Shown here: piece by piece, positions 1-8,095 of the stretch
How positions within the stretch are numbered: position 1 is the first letter of the stretch
Layout: every line of letters begins with the position of its first letter
From: Tomitella biformata AHU 1821
Lineage (GTDB): Bacteria > Actinomycetota > Actinomycetes > Mycobacteriales > Mycobacteriaceae
Direction: 5' to 3'
Length of the DNA: 64,000 nucleotides
Assembly: GCF_000524475.1 (NCBI RefSeq)
Contig: NZ_BAVQ01000016.1
Coordinates: 1-64,000 of the forward strand
Position numbers and translations under genes: made by a program
Notes under the pieces: generated by a model
What the model saw: only the letters and a program-made list of their open reading frames with translations
Databases searched by the model: none
Told to the model about the DNA's origin: nothing

Positions 1-54
1 AGCCCGCCCCCGCCGCGCCGCCCGCGCAGCCCGCCCCCGCCGCGCCGCCCGCGC
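1..54. repeat. 27-bp perfect tandem duplication
   Basis: Bases 1-27 and 28-54 are identical. Because 27 is a multiple of three, the duplication stays in frame and adds nine residues to the Pro/Ala-rich linker of the capsid gene. More copies may lie to the left of the window. Confidence 0.9.
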
Positions 55-986
55 CGGCCGCACCGGCCGCACCGATCCCGTTCGCCGCCGCGCCCGCCAG
101 CCTGACCGCGTCCGCCGCCCGCATCCCGCGCACCCTGTCCAACGTCCTCGACACCCTGCACGCGGTGCGCGGCGGATCGCCGGACCTGACCGCCGCCCTG
201 GCCGATATCACCCGCTCCGCGAACCCGTGGGTCTCCCCAGACGGCTGGGTCGGCGAGCTGTGGTCCGGCCTATCCTTCCAGCGCGAGATCGTCCCGCTGC
301 TGACCCACGCGCCGCTCGCGCACTGGCAGATCACCGGCTGGCGCTGGGTCAACAAGCCCACGGTCGGCGACTACGCCGGCGACAAGGCCGAGGTGCACAC
401 CAACCTGCCGACCACCGAGTCCGTGTCCGTGGAGGCCGCCCGCCTGGCCGGCGCGCACGATATCGACAGGAAGTTCTTCGACTTCAACGACGCCGAGTTC
501 ATCCGCGCCTACTTCGCCGCGATGACCGAGTCCTACGCGATGCAGTCCGACGCGAAGGCCGCCGCGTTCGTCCTCGCCTCGGCGACCGCCGCCGGCGACG
601 CGCCCGACCTGCTCCGCGCCGTCGCCCGAGGCGCACGCTCGGTCAAGCAGAAGTCCCGCGCCAAGGCCACCTACGCCCTCGTCAACGACGTGGACATGGA
701 ATCGCTGCTGGACTTCACCAAGCTCGACGTGCCCGAGTTCCTGGGCCTGCTCGGCATCGAGCCCGACAAGTTCGTGCAGACCTCGCAGGTGCCCGCCGGC
801 ACCGTCATCGTCGGCGCGAAGCCCGCCGCGACGTTCTACGAGCTGGGCGGCTCCCCGATCCGCGTGGAGACCGTCAACCTCGCGCACGGTGGCCGCGACG
901 CCGGCGTGTTCGGCTACTACGCCACCCTGCTGCACAACGCCAACGGCATCGCCAAGGTCACCTACACCCCGCCGGTCACGGCGTGA
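1..986 (+). CDS. Phage major capsid protein, C-terminal part (5' truncated by window)
   Basis: The reading frame is open from base 3 to the TGA at 984-986, so 327 residues are visible and the start lies upstream. The visible N-terminus is a Pro/Ala-rich low-complexity segment of about 30 residues. A globular domain follows, with text typical of actinophage capsids (SANPWVSPDGWVGELWSGL, then ITGWRWVNKP). The Pro/Ala stretch looks like a linker to an upstream domain, possibly a maturation protease or scaffold fused to the capsid; this is inferred because the upstream part is outside the window. A GTG at 165 is a poor start because the frame stays open to its left. The stop overlaps the GTG of the next gene. 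Position before connector and tail genes fits a siphovirus head module. Confidence 0.7.
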   Translation, partial: PAPAAPPAQPAPAAPPAPAAPAAPIPFAAAPASLTASAARIPRTLSNVLDTLHAVRGGSPDLTAALADITRSANPWVSPDGWVGELWSGLSFQREIVPLLTHAPLAHWQITGWRWVNKPTVGDYAGDKAEVHTNLPTTESVSVEAARLAGAHDIDRKFFDFNDAEFIRAYFAAMTESYAMQSDAKAAAFVLASATAAGDAPDLLRAVARGARSVKQKSRAKATYALVNDVDMESLLDFTKLDVPEFLGLLGIEPDKFVQTSQVPAGTVIVGAKPAATFYELGGSPIRVETVNLAHGGRDAGVFGYYATLLHNANGIAKVTYTPPVTA

Positions 987-1309
987 CCACCCCCGCCCCG
1001 GCCCCGTTCACCGCCGAACAGGTCCGCCAATACCTCCGCCTCGACGCCGGCGTGGACACGGACCTGCTCGAGGGGACCACCGCCGCCGTGATCGACCTCA
1101 TCGGCGGATGGAAAGGCGACCCCGCCGTGTGGCGGCCCAAGTGGACCCAGGGCGGGATCATGCTCGCCGCCCGCCTCTACCGCCGCCGCAACAGCCCCGC
1201 CGGCGTCGAGTCGTTCGGCGATATGGGCACCGCCTACGTCCAGCGCAACGACCCCGATCTCGCGCTGCTCCTGGACCTGGGCCGCTATACCGCCCCGGCG
1301 GTCGGCTGA
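983..1309 (+). CDS. Phage head-tail connector (gp6-like)
   Basis: This is a 108-residue protein starting at GTG 983 inside the capsid stop (GTGA overlap), which implies translational coupling. The small helical layout (FTAEQVRQYLRLD near the N-terminus, then GGIMLAARLYRRRNSPAG) is that of gp6-like head-tail connector proteins. These form a ring under the portal after DNA packaging. It sits directly after the capsid gene, where such connectors normally lie. Longer in-frame extensions upstream run through the capsid gene in a shadow frame and were not used. Family assignment is by residue pattern and position only. Confidence 0.65.
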   Translation: MTTPAPAPFTAEQVRQYLRLDAGVDTDLLEGTTAAVIDLIGGWKGDPAVWRPKWTQGGIMLAARLYRRRNSPAGVESFGDMGTAYVQRNDPDLALLLDLGRYTAPAVG

Positions 1310-1674
1310 TGGCCTTCACCCCCGCCCTCGACGTGCCCGCCGTGATCGGCGGCGTCATCGACGAGCTGAAATCCGCCGGCCTGTCCGCGACCGCCGAGCC
1401 CGCCGACCTGAACCCGCCATGCGCGTGGGTCGCCGTGGACAAGGTGGAGCACTCGCTCCTATGCGGCGGCGGCGTGGTCCGCGTCCGCATCTACCTCATC
1501 GCACCCGACGTGGGCACGATGCAGGCCCACCGCACCCTGTCCGAAATGCTCGACAAGGCCCTGACCGTCATCGACCCCGATCAGGACACAGTCCTGGACG
1601 AGGGCATCCGGCTCCCCGCCGGCGGCGGCCCGCTCCCGGCCTACATGGTCACCGCCGAGATTGAAACCCCCTAA
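1309..1674 (+). CDS. Phage head-tail joining or tail terminator protein
   Basis: This is a 121-residue protein starting at ATG 1309, overlapping the previous stop by one base (TGATG). I do not recognise a strong motif. The size, the alternation of helical and strand segments, and the position between the connector and the tail tube gene fit a head-closure or tail-terminator protein. These cap the tail tube and join it to the head. The function is inferred from gene order, not from residues. Confidence 0.5.
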   Translation: MAFTPALDVPAVIGGVIDELKSAGLSATAEPADLNPPCAWVAVDKVEHSLLCGGGVVRVRIYLIAPDVGTMQAHRTLSEMLDKALTVIDPDQDTVLDEGIRLPAGGGPLPAYMVTAEIETP

Positions 1675-1692
1675 GACACAAGGAGATTCACC

Positions 1693-2106
1693 ATGGCTGC
1701 GAACAGCTACAAGATGGGCCCCGGCACGCTGACGATCGGCGAGACCGGCACGCTGCAGGATATGTCCTGCCAGATCACCAGCGCCAAGCTCTCGCCTGAC
1801 AAGGACGCCGAGGACGACCTGAACGTGCTGTGCGGCGACGTGGTCCCCGGCGAGGTCACCTACACATGGACCCTCAACGGCACCCTCGTCCAGGACCTGT
1901 CCCCCGACGGCGTCAACCTGTGGTCGCTGACCAACGCCGGCGCGCAGCTCCCGTTCACGTTCACCCCCAGCACGGCCGTGGGCCAAGCGTTCGCCGGCAT
2001 CGTCACCGTGGACCCCCTGGAGATCGGCGGCGACGTCAAGACCAAGCCCACCGCAGACTTCGAGTGGTCCCTCGTGGGCCAGCCCACCGTCACCCCGATG
2101 GCCTAG
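1693..2106 (+). CDS. Phage major tail tube protein
   Basis: A 137-residue protein with a good ribosome binding site (AGGAG at about 1681-1685) ahead of ATG 1693. The sequence is beta-rich with many Thr, Gly and Val residues (MGPGTLTIGETGTLQDMSCQ, then a long run of strands ending in DFEWSLVGQPTV). This is typical of short actinophage tail tube subunits, which polymerise as hexamer rings around the tape measure. The strong ribosome site fits high expression. It precedes the chaperone and tape measure genes as expected. Confidence 0.65.
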   Translation: MAANSYKMGPGTLTIGETGTLQDMSCQITSAKLSPDKDAEDDLNVLCGDVVPGEVTYTWTLNGTLVQDLSPDGVNLWSLTNAGAQLPFTFTPSTAVGQAFAGIVTVDPLEIGGDVKTKPTADFEWSLVGQPTVTPMA

Positions 2107-2108
2107 CC

Positions 2109-2489
2109 ATGGCGCAGGCCGTCGTGTCCGTCGAGGGCGGACGTCAACTCCGCGCGTCGATGCGACGCGCCGGCGTGGACGTGACCCAGCTCAAAGAGAC
2201 CCACAAAGAGGTCGCCGGCGTCGTCACCCGCGCAGGCCAGCCGAGCACCCCGCGCCGCTCGGGCAAGCTCGCCAGCTCCGTGCGCCCCGGCGCGACACAG
2301 ACCGCCGCGATCGTCCGCGCCGGCGGCGCGCGCATCCCCTACGCGAACGCCATTCACTGGGGATACAAGAAACGGAACATCGCGGCGCAGCCGTGGCTCT
2401 CCGACGCAGCACGGAAAGAAGAACCGCGCTGGTTCGGCATGTACACCGAAGAAATCGAAGCAATCCTGAACACCATCAGAGGAATCTAA
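2109..2489 (+). CDS. HK97 gp10-like phage protein
   Basis: A 126-residue protein starting two bases after the tail tube stop. The pattern TRAGQPSTPRRSGKLASSVRP, followed by GARIPYANAIHWGYKK and PWLSDAARKEEPRW, matches HK97-gp10-like tail completion proteins: basic N-terminal helix, then a strand with Y.N.IHWG, then P.L..A. These usually lie before the tail tube gene. Here it lies after the tube gene and before the chaperone, a slightly unusual order. Confidence 0.75.
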   Translation: MAQAVVSVEGGRQLRASMRRAGVDVTQLKETHKEVAGVVTRAGQPSTPRRSGKLASSVRPGATQTAAIVRAGGARIPYANAIHWGYKKRNIAAQPWLSDAARKEEPRWFGMYTEEIEAILNTIRGI

Positions 2490-2490
2490 T

Positions 2491-2754
2491 ATGTCCGCAC
2501 TGATTGTCACCATGGACACCGGCGAGAAGCTGACCGTGGAAACCCGCAACCCCGACCGCATCGCGTGGGACCGCACCAGCCGCAAACACAAGTGGGGTCC
2601 GTTCTCCGAGTCCCCGTTCATCGGCATGACGTTCCTCGCCTGGGCGGGCCTGACCCGCACCAAGCAGGTCGACTGCACGTGGGAGGAGTTCTCCGAGACC
2701 CGATGCGTCGATATCGAATCCGACGATGAGGACGATGCGGCGGACCCTATCTAG
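2491..2754 (+). CDS. Phage tail assembly chaperone, short form
   Basis: An 87-residue acidic-tailed protein starting at ATG 2491, directly after the gp10-like gene. Its place just before the tape measure gene is that of the G/GT-type tail assembly chaperones of siphoviruses. These bind the tape measure and recruit tail tube subunits. The acidic end (ESDDEDDAADPI) lies at the point where a second reading frame opens, as expected for a frameshifting chaperone. I see no conserved motif that would prove the family. Confidence 0.6.
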   Translation: MSALIVTMDTGEKLTVETRNPDRIAWDRTSRKHKWGPFSESPFIGMTFLAWAGLTRTKQVDCTWEEFSETRCVDIESDDEDDAADPI

Positions 2755-2894
2755 ACGGGTCGCACACCCGTCTGCTCATCGCGCTCTCCGTCGCGACGCA
2801 TATCCCGCTCCGCGATCTGGTGGAGCTGACCGACGACGAGATCGCGACCTATATCGACGTGATCACCGAGGCCTCTGAGGCCGCGAAAGGATAG
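2730..2894 (+). CDS. Tail assembly chaperone frameshift extension (-1 frame)
   Basis: The -1 frame relative to the gene at 2491 is open from just after a TGA at 2727-2729 to a TAG at 2892-2894. It encodes a credible helical protein segment (GPYLDGSHTRLLIALSVATH, then ELTDDEIATYIDVITEASEA). It has no good start of its own. A -1 slip between about 2730 and 2754 would join it to the short form. CCCT at 2745-2748 would let a prolyl tRNA re-pair one base back. This is the standard layout of siphovirus G-T frameshift proteins. The slip site itself is inferred. Confidence 0.6.
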   Translation, partial: GRCGGPYLDGSHTRLLIALSVATHIPLRDLVELTDDEIATYIDVITEASEAAKG

Positions 2895-5044
2895 TGGCTG
2901 TGGCGAACAAGACGGCAATTCTCGCCATCAAGATCATTGCCGACGCCGCCGGCGCGTCACGCGGGCTGGACGAGACCGCCTCGAAGTTCGACAAGTTCGA
3001 GTCCATGGCGGGCCGCGCGGCCATCGGCGTGACCGCCGTCGTCGGCGCGCTCGCCGCCGTGGGTAAAGCGGCGTTCGATGAGGCGTCCGCGCTGCAGCAG
3101 TCCGCCGGCGCGGTCGAGTCCGTGTTCGCGGCCCAGGCCGAGGCCGTGGACAAGCTCGCCGCCGGCGCGGCCCAGACCGTGGGCCTGGCCACGTCCGAAT
3201 ACAGCCAGTTCGCCGCCGTCGTCGGCTCCCAGTTCAAGAACCTCGGCGTGCCGATGGACGAGGTTGTCGGCACCACCGACGCCCTGATCGCGAAGGCCGC
3301 AGACCTGTCGGCGATGTTCGGCGGCACGACCTCCGAGGCCGTCGAGGCGCTCTCTAGCCTGTTCCGTGGCGAGACGGACCCGATCGAGCGCTACGGCGTG
3401 TCCATCAAGCAGTCCGACGTGAACGCCCGCCTGGCCGCGCAGGGCCTGTCCAAGCTGGAGGGCGAGGCGAAACGCAACGCCGAGACCCAGGCCCGCCTGG
3501 CCCTGCTCAACGAGCAGACCGCCGCCGCCACTGGCCAGTTCGCCCGCGAGTCCGAGACCGCCGCTGGCGCGCAGCAGCGCATGTCCGCCGAGGTGAAGAA
3601 CGCGAAGGCCGCTCTCGGCGAGGCGCTGCTCCCCGTCGTCGCCGGCGTGGCCACCGAGCTGGGGAAGATGGCCACCTGGGCGAAGGAGAACACCGACACC
3701 CTGCAAAAAATGGCCCTCGTCGTGCTCGGCGTCGCGGCCGCCGTGTACGCCGTGAACGCCGCCCTGAAGCTGTACCACGCGCTGATGGCCCTCGTGAACG
3801 GCGTCAAGTGGCTGATCGTCAAGGCCCAGGCGATGGGCGCGGCGATCGCGTCCGGCGTGTCCTGGGCGGTGTTCTACGTCCAATACGCGGCGATGATGGT
3901 CGGTATCGGCGTCCAGTCCGCCGCCGCTTGGCTGACCGCGAAGGCCCAAGCCGCCGGCGCGGCGATCGCGTCCGCCGCCGCCTGGCTGACCTTCCGCGTC
4001 CAGTACGCCGCGATGATGGTCGGCATCGGCGTGCAGTCCGCCGCCGCCTGGGCCGTCGCGAAGGCGCAGGCGATCGGCTCGGCGATCGCGTCCGGCGCCG
4101 CCTGGCTGACCTTCCGCGTCCAGTACGCGGCCACCATGGCCGCGATCGGCGTCTCGGCCGCCGCCACCTGGCTGGCCGCCAAAGCCCAGTCCATCGGCTC
4201 CGCGCTCGCGTCGGCCGCCGCGTGGGTCGCCTCGTCCGCTTCGACCGTCGGCGCGCTCGCGCTGCAGGGCGCGGCGTTCCTCGCGCAGAAGGTCGCAATG
4301 GCCGCCGGCGCGGTCGCCACCGGCGTCATGACCGCCGCGCAGTGGGCACTGAACGCCGCGCTGAACGCGAACCCGTTCGGCCTGATCGTGATCGCGATTG
4401 TCGCCGTGATCGCCGTGATCGTGCTCCTGTGGAACAACTGCGAGACCTTCCGCAACGTCGTCACCGCCGTGGCGTCGGCGGCCGCCGCCGTGTGGCAGTG
4501 GGTCGTGGACGCGGTCTCCGGCGTCATCAACTGGGTCGGCCAGCTGCTCGACAAGGTCGGCGGCGTCGGCGGCATCTTCGAGGGCGCGATGAACATCGCC
4601 AAGGGCGCGGTGGACCTGCTGCTGGCCCCGATCCGTGCCGTGATCGACCTGGTGTCCTCGCTCATCGGCTGGATCGGCCGGATCAAGTTCCCGTCCCCGC
4701 CGTCGTGGATCTCGGACCTGTTCGGCGCGGGCGGCGCGGATGGGCTCAACATGGTGCCCGCTGCCCTGGACTACACGAGGTTCTACCCGGCCGCCCCGGC
4801 CACGTTCGCCGCCCCGCAGCCCGAGCTGACCGCCGCGGCGTCCCCGCTCGCCGGCCTCGCCAGCCTCGCCGGCGGCGGCGGCACCACCAACGTCACGAAC
4901 GTGAACATCACCGTGGACGGCTCCGGCATCGTGGACCCGCGCCGTGTCGCCGCCGAGATCCGCGACGTGCTCGCGCTCGACGCCTCGACGCGCGGACTCA
5001 CCCCCGCCTCGATGGGCCGCTCCACCCGATCCGGAATCAGGTGA
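2894..5044 (+). CDS. Phage tail tape measure protein
   Basis: A 716-residue protein starting at GTG 2894 on the last base of the upstream TAG. It begins with a helical coiled region, then has a long hydrophobic alanine-rich centre, and ends in a Gly/Ser/Thr-rich tail with the strand TTNVTNVNITVDGS. Residues about 310-450 are four tandem 40-residue repeats (core AKAQ..G.AIAS..AWL..., then VQYAAMM). Tape measure proteins set tail length and pass through the tube. Size, hydrophobic segments and position after the frameshifting chaperone make this call safe. The length predicts a short tail of roughly 100 nm by the usual residue-to-length rule. Confidence 0.9.
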   Translation: MAVANKTAILAIKIIADAAGASRGLDETASKFDKFESMAGRAAIGVTAVVGALAAVGKAAFDEASALQQSAGAVESVFAAQAEAVDKLAAGAAQTVGLATSEYSQFAAVVGSQFKNLGVPMDEVVGTTDALIAKAADLSAMFGGTTSEAVEALSSLFRGETDPIERYGVSIKQSDVNARLAAQGLSKLEGEAKRNAETQARLALLNEQTAAATGQFARESETAAGAQQRMSAEVKNAKAALGEALLPVVAGVATELGKMATWAKENTDTLQKMALVVLGVAAAVYAVNAALKLYHALMALVNGVKWLIVKAQAMGAAIASGVSWAVFYVQYAAMMVGIGVQSAAAWLTAKAQAAGAAIASAAAWLTFRVQYAAMMVGIGVQSAAAWAVAKAQAIGSAIASGAAWLTFRVQYAATMAAIGVSAAATWLAAKAQSIGSALASAAAWVASSASTVGALALQGAAFLAQKVAMAAGAVATGVMTAAQWALNAALNANPFGLIVIAIVAVIAVIVLLWNNCETFRNVVTAVASAAAAVWQWVVDAVSGVINWVGQLLDKVGGVGGIFEGAMNIAKGAVDLLLAPIRAVIDLVSSLIGWIGRIKFPSPPSWISDLFGAGGADGLNMVPAALDYTRFYPAAPATFAAPQPELTAAASPLAGLASLAGGGGTTNVTNVNITVDGSGIVDPRRVAAEIRDVLALDASTRGLTPASMGRSTRSGIR
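3822..4301 (+). repeat. Four 120-bp in-frame repeats in the tape measure gene
   Basis: The segments beginning near 3822, 3942, 4062 and 4182 align at an exact 120-base spacing. Each encodes a 40-residue unit with AKAQ, then AIAS or ALAS, then AAW. The fourth copy is the most diverged. Since tape measure length sets tail length, such repeats change tail length in whole steps. Confidence 0.85.
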
Positions 5045-5048
5045 CCTG

Positions 5049-6572
5049 ATGGGCTGGCATATCACCCCCACGCTGACCATCGGCGGCGTGCCCGTCGAGT
5101 GTGATCCCTCGCTGCTCGACCTCGCGCCCCTGGCACTGGACGATATTGTCACGACCTGGGGGCGCACCGACTACCTGGCCGACGCCGAGCCGGCCTCGGC
5201 CCGGCTGGCCGTGATCGACGCGACCGGGCACTGGGGGCGGCGCGTGCGCGACGGCACCGCGCTCGGCCTGGCCGTGATCTTCGGCTGGTCCGGCACCCCG
5301 ACCGGCCCCACCACCGGCGACCCGATCACCGGCACCCTGTTCCGTGGCCGCACCGCCCATGTCGATGCTCGCCGGACCGCGAACACGACCGCCACCGGCG
5401 CGCGTGTCTGGCAGGTCGAGATCACCGCCGCCGACATGACCGCCGACCTCGGCAACATGATCACCTTCCCCGAAACCTGGCCGTCCGAGTCGATGCTCGC
5501 CCGCGCTATCCGCATCAAATCCCTTGCCGCGCAGTCACAATCAGGCATTGGAGACTTCTACTTTTGGCCCGGCTACGTCGAGGCCACGACGTGGCCCCTT
5601 GACGTGGCGAACAAGACGGCGCTCGACCTGTGCGCCGACTTCTACCGCAGCATGGGCGCGGACACCTACAGCTACGACCCCGAGACCCAGGACATACGCC
5701 AGTCGATCCGGCTCTCGCAGCCCATGGCCATGCGCCTGGCCACGTTCGACACCGGCACCGGCGCAGTCATGCTCATGTCCTCCGACGTGACCGTGGACGG
5801 CATCGTGTACCCCGGCATCGGACTCTCCGGCTGCGAGCTTGCCGCCGAGCTGGCGCTGACCGCCTCGCGCGATACCGATATCAACACCCTGGAATGCCAG
5901 TGGAAAGACTTCTCCACCGGGTACGGCGACTGGACCACCGTGCGCTCCGAGGTCGTGCCCGGCGACTCCCGCCGCGCCCTCGCGTGGACCAGCTGGCTCG
6001 ACAACGGCACCACGATAGACCCCACCCTCGATAACGTCTGGGACAAGGTGCGCTCCGAGGCCCGCACGCCCCGGCACCCCGTCGTGACCGCCAAGCCCGG
6101 CCACGAGTTCATCACCGAGGGCCTCGCCCGCTGGCTCCTGCAGGGCTGTGAGAACACGCGCAGCGCGTATCTCAATGGCGACGAGCTGCACCGCTGGCTC
6201 TACGAGGGCATATCGGGCACCCCGCCCCTGTACTCCCCGCTCGGCGGCGTCGTCACGTACACCGCCAAGCGTGGCTGGGCGATCGCGCTCGACGTGCAGA
6301 TGATGGACACCACCACGCCCGTCGGCGCGGCCGCCGCGATGACGTGGGCCGGCATCCGGCAATACCGCTGGACCACGACCACGCCCTCGGTGCCGTGGTG
6401 GTGGTTCCCCAAGCCCGCGCCGGTGCCGGTGATGTCGCCGACCCCCGAGCGCGACCTGACGTGGGGCGCGCCGGCCGAGGGCGCAGGCTACCGCTTCGAC
6501 CGCTCCACCACATGGGGCGACCTCCGGCACCTCGCCGCCGACACCCCCGAGATCCACGAAGAACTCGACTAG
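5049..6572 (+). CDS. Phage minor tail protein (baseplate or distal tail)
   Basis: A 507-residue protein starting at ATG 5049, four bases after the tape measure stop. It opens with MGWHITPTLTIGGVPVECDP, a beta-rich start seen in distal tail and hub proteins. It continues with mixed strands and Trp-rich segments (WTTTTPSVPWWWFPKPAP). Position immediately after the tape measure is that of the distal tail or baseplate hub protein. No enzymatic domain is visible. The exact role is inferred from position. Confidence 0.65.
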   Translation: MGWHITPTLTIGGVPVECDPSLLDLAPLALDDIVTTWGRTDYLADAEPASARLAVIDATGHWGRRVRDGTALGLAVIFGWSGTPTGPTTGDPITGTLFRGRTAHVDARRTANTTATGARVWQVEITAADMTADLGNMITFPETWPSESMLARAIRIKSLAAQSQSGIGDFYFWPGYVEATTWPLDVANKTALDLCADFYRSMGADTYSYDPETQDIRQSIRLSQPMAMRLATFDTGTGAVMLMSSDVTVDGIVYPGIGLSGCELAAELALTASRDTDINTLECQWKDFSTGYGDWTTVRSEVVPGDSRRALAWTSWLDNGTTIDPTLDNVWDKVRSEARTPRHPVVTAKPGHEFITEGLARWLLQGCENTRSAYLNGDELHRWLYEGISGTPPLYSPLGGVVTYTAKRGWAIALDVQMMDTTTPVGAAAAMTWAGIRQYRWTTTTPSVPWWWFPKPAPVPVMSPTPERDLTWGAPAEGAGYRFDRSTTWGDLRHLAADTPEIHEELD

Positions 6573-6583
6573 GAGACACCCCC

Positions 6584-7168
6584 ATGCCCACCACCCCCGT
6601 CTACGGCATCCCGTACCCGTCCGAGGGCGACCCGATCTATGAAGGGGCGCAACAGATGCGGGCGATGGCCCTCGGCATCGACGCCGCCCTGGCCGCCGCC
6701 GAGATACCGCCGACCACCGCCTCCGAGATCGCCTCGTGCTCGATGACCCGCTCGACTAACCTCTCAATCCCCAACGGCGCGGACACCTTCGCCGCGTGGA
6801 CTGTGACCGAGTGGGACACCAAGCCCGGCGGCGTCGCGATGGCCTCAGCCTCGGGCATCTACGCCCGCACCGCCGGCATCTACCGCGTGAGCGCGTTCGC
6901 CGCGTGGGAGACAGACGGTTTCAACGAGATCATCGCGCTGACCCGCACCCGCTCCGGCATCTCCACGCTGCTGCTCGCCGAGGGCGACGCGTCCGCAGCG
7001 TGGTTCCGGGGGCACTCGCTCTCGACCGAGCTGGCGCTACAGGCCGGCGACCTGATCCGGCTCCGCGCTACCCAGACCTCGGGCACCGCCCGCAACCTCG
7101 GCACGGCATGGATCGGCGGCGCGGCATGGCCGCGCCTATCGGTGACGTTCGTCCGGCCGACGCCCTAG
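6584..7168 (+). CDS. Phage minor tail or fibre-like protein
   Basis: A 194-residue protein with an AGGAG site (6571-6575) ahead of ATG 6584. The N-terminus (PTTPVYGIPYPSEGDPIYEG) resembles the start of many phage tail fibre or appendage proteins. The remainder looks like a jelly-roll C1q/TNF-like domain (GIYARTAGIYRVSAFAAWE, then LALQAGDLIRLRATQTSG), suggesting a trimeric receptor-binding tip. It is the last structural gene before the integrase, and its TAG stop shares CTAG (7165-7168) with the integrase stop on the other strand. Receptor binding is inferred. Confidence 0.6.
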   Translation: MPTTPVYGIPYPSEGDPIYEGAQQMRAMALGIDAALAAAEIPPTTASEIASCSMTRSTNLSIPNGADTFAAWTVTEWDTKPGGVAMASASGIYARTAGIYRVSAFAAWETDGFNEIIALTRTRSGISTLLLAEGDASAAWFRGHSLSTELALQAGDLIRLRATQTSGTARNLGTAWIGGAAWPRLSVTFVRPTP

Positions 7169-8034
7169 GCGGCCCGGTAGGGGTCGAGCCGGTCGACCGC
7201 GCCGCGTCGGCCGGCCTCCGGCACCTTCGTGTAAATCTGGGTCGTCGCGATCGACTGGTGGCGCAGCAGCTCCTGCACCGCGCGCAGGTCCGCGCCGTCC
7301 TCCAGCAGCGTGGTCCCGTACCAGTGCCGCAGGCTGTGCGCGGTCCCCCGCACCCCGGCCCGCCGCATCGCCTGGGACACAATCTGGCTGACCGACTTGC
7401 GGTGCACGTGCTGGCCGGCGCGGGTAACCGGCGCCGGAAACCAGAATCCGTGGCGCGGCATCAGGTCCGCGTAGGCGAGCAGGATGCGGTGCACCGGGAG
7501 CACCTTCGTGCGGCCGCCCTTGCCGATCACCGTCATCTGCTGGCGCGCGAGGTCGATGTCCTCGCCGCGAAACTTCGCGATCTCGTGCGCGCGCAGGCCG
7601 GCGAGCGCGGCGAGCAGGATCATCAGCCGCGTGCGGCGGTGCATGTTGATCGAGAGCAGGCGCATCAGCTCCGCGTCGGCGACCGGGCGGGCGATCCGGT
7701 CGGGGGCGCGCGGCGTGCCCACGCGGATCATCGGATTGTCGTAGCGGTGGCCCTGCAGCTGCAGCCAGCCAAACCACTGGGCGACGTAGGAGTGGTACGT
7801 CACGTGGGTGCCGGCGGACCAGTGATCGGCGTGCGCGGCGAACCAGCGGACGATCTCGACCGGCTCCAGGAGCGCCGCGAGGCGGCCGGTCTCGCGTTCC
7901 AGGTTGCGGATCACGCGGGTGCGCTCGGCGATGGTGATAGGAGAGCGCCGGGCGGCATGCTGCCAGACCTCCCATTCAGAGATCAGGGGCATGTCGGAAG
8001 GTCTACCAGCCGAAATCACAGGCGTTGAAATCAC
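7165..8034 (-). CDS. Tyrosine recombinase integrase
   Basis: A 289-residue tyrosine integrase. An N-terminal helical DNA-binding region of about 110 residues leads into the catalytic domain. The active-site set is visible: Arg in LAGLRAHEI, then HSLRHWYG (His-x-x-Arg), then LLRHQS, and the nucleophile Tyr in TTQIYTKV near the C-terminus. It catalyses site-specific integration into the adjacent tRNA-Thr attachment site. The start at 8034 has no clear ribosome site and overlaps a palindrome at 8029-8046. ATG 7992 (MPLISEWEVWQ) is a credible alternative giving 275 residues. The gene converges on the last tail gene, and its stop shares CTAG with it. Confidence 0.93.
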   Translation of the reverse strand: MISTPVISAGRPSDMPLISEWEVWQHAARRSPITIAERTRVIRNLERETGRLAALLEPVEIVRWFAAHADHWSAGTHVTYHSYVAQWFGWLQLQGHRYDNPMIRVGTPRAPDRIARPVADAELMRLLSINMHRRTRLMILLAALAGLRAHEIAKFRGEDIDLARQQMTVIGKGGRTKVLPVHRILLAYADLMPRHGFWFPAPVTRAGQHVHRKSVSQIVSQAMRRAGVRGTAHSLRHWYGTTLLEDGADLRAVQELLRHQSIATTQIYTKVPEAGRRGAVDRLDPYRAA

Positions 8035-8046
8035 ACTCGTGTGATT
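8012..8046. promoter_or_regulatory. Palindrome and direct repeat upstream of the integrase
   Basis: An 18-bp perfect inverted repeat (AATCACAC-TC-GTGTGATT, 8029-8046) sits over the first possible integrase start. Nine of its bases, GAAATCACA, also occur as a direct repeat at 8012-8020 and 8027-8035. This could be an operator for a phage repressor or arm-type sites for the integrase. Function is inferred. Confidence 0.5.
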
Positions 8047-8095
8047 CGGTCATGCCACTAGGTGTGACTTCGGTCGGAAGGGGTGAATCGTGCCT

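Noticed and set aside
2957-5167. 736-residue minus-strand ORF
   Set aside because: Antisense to the tape measure gene, Gly/Arg/His-rich with no protein-like order, typical of high-GC shadows.
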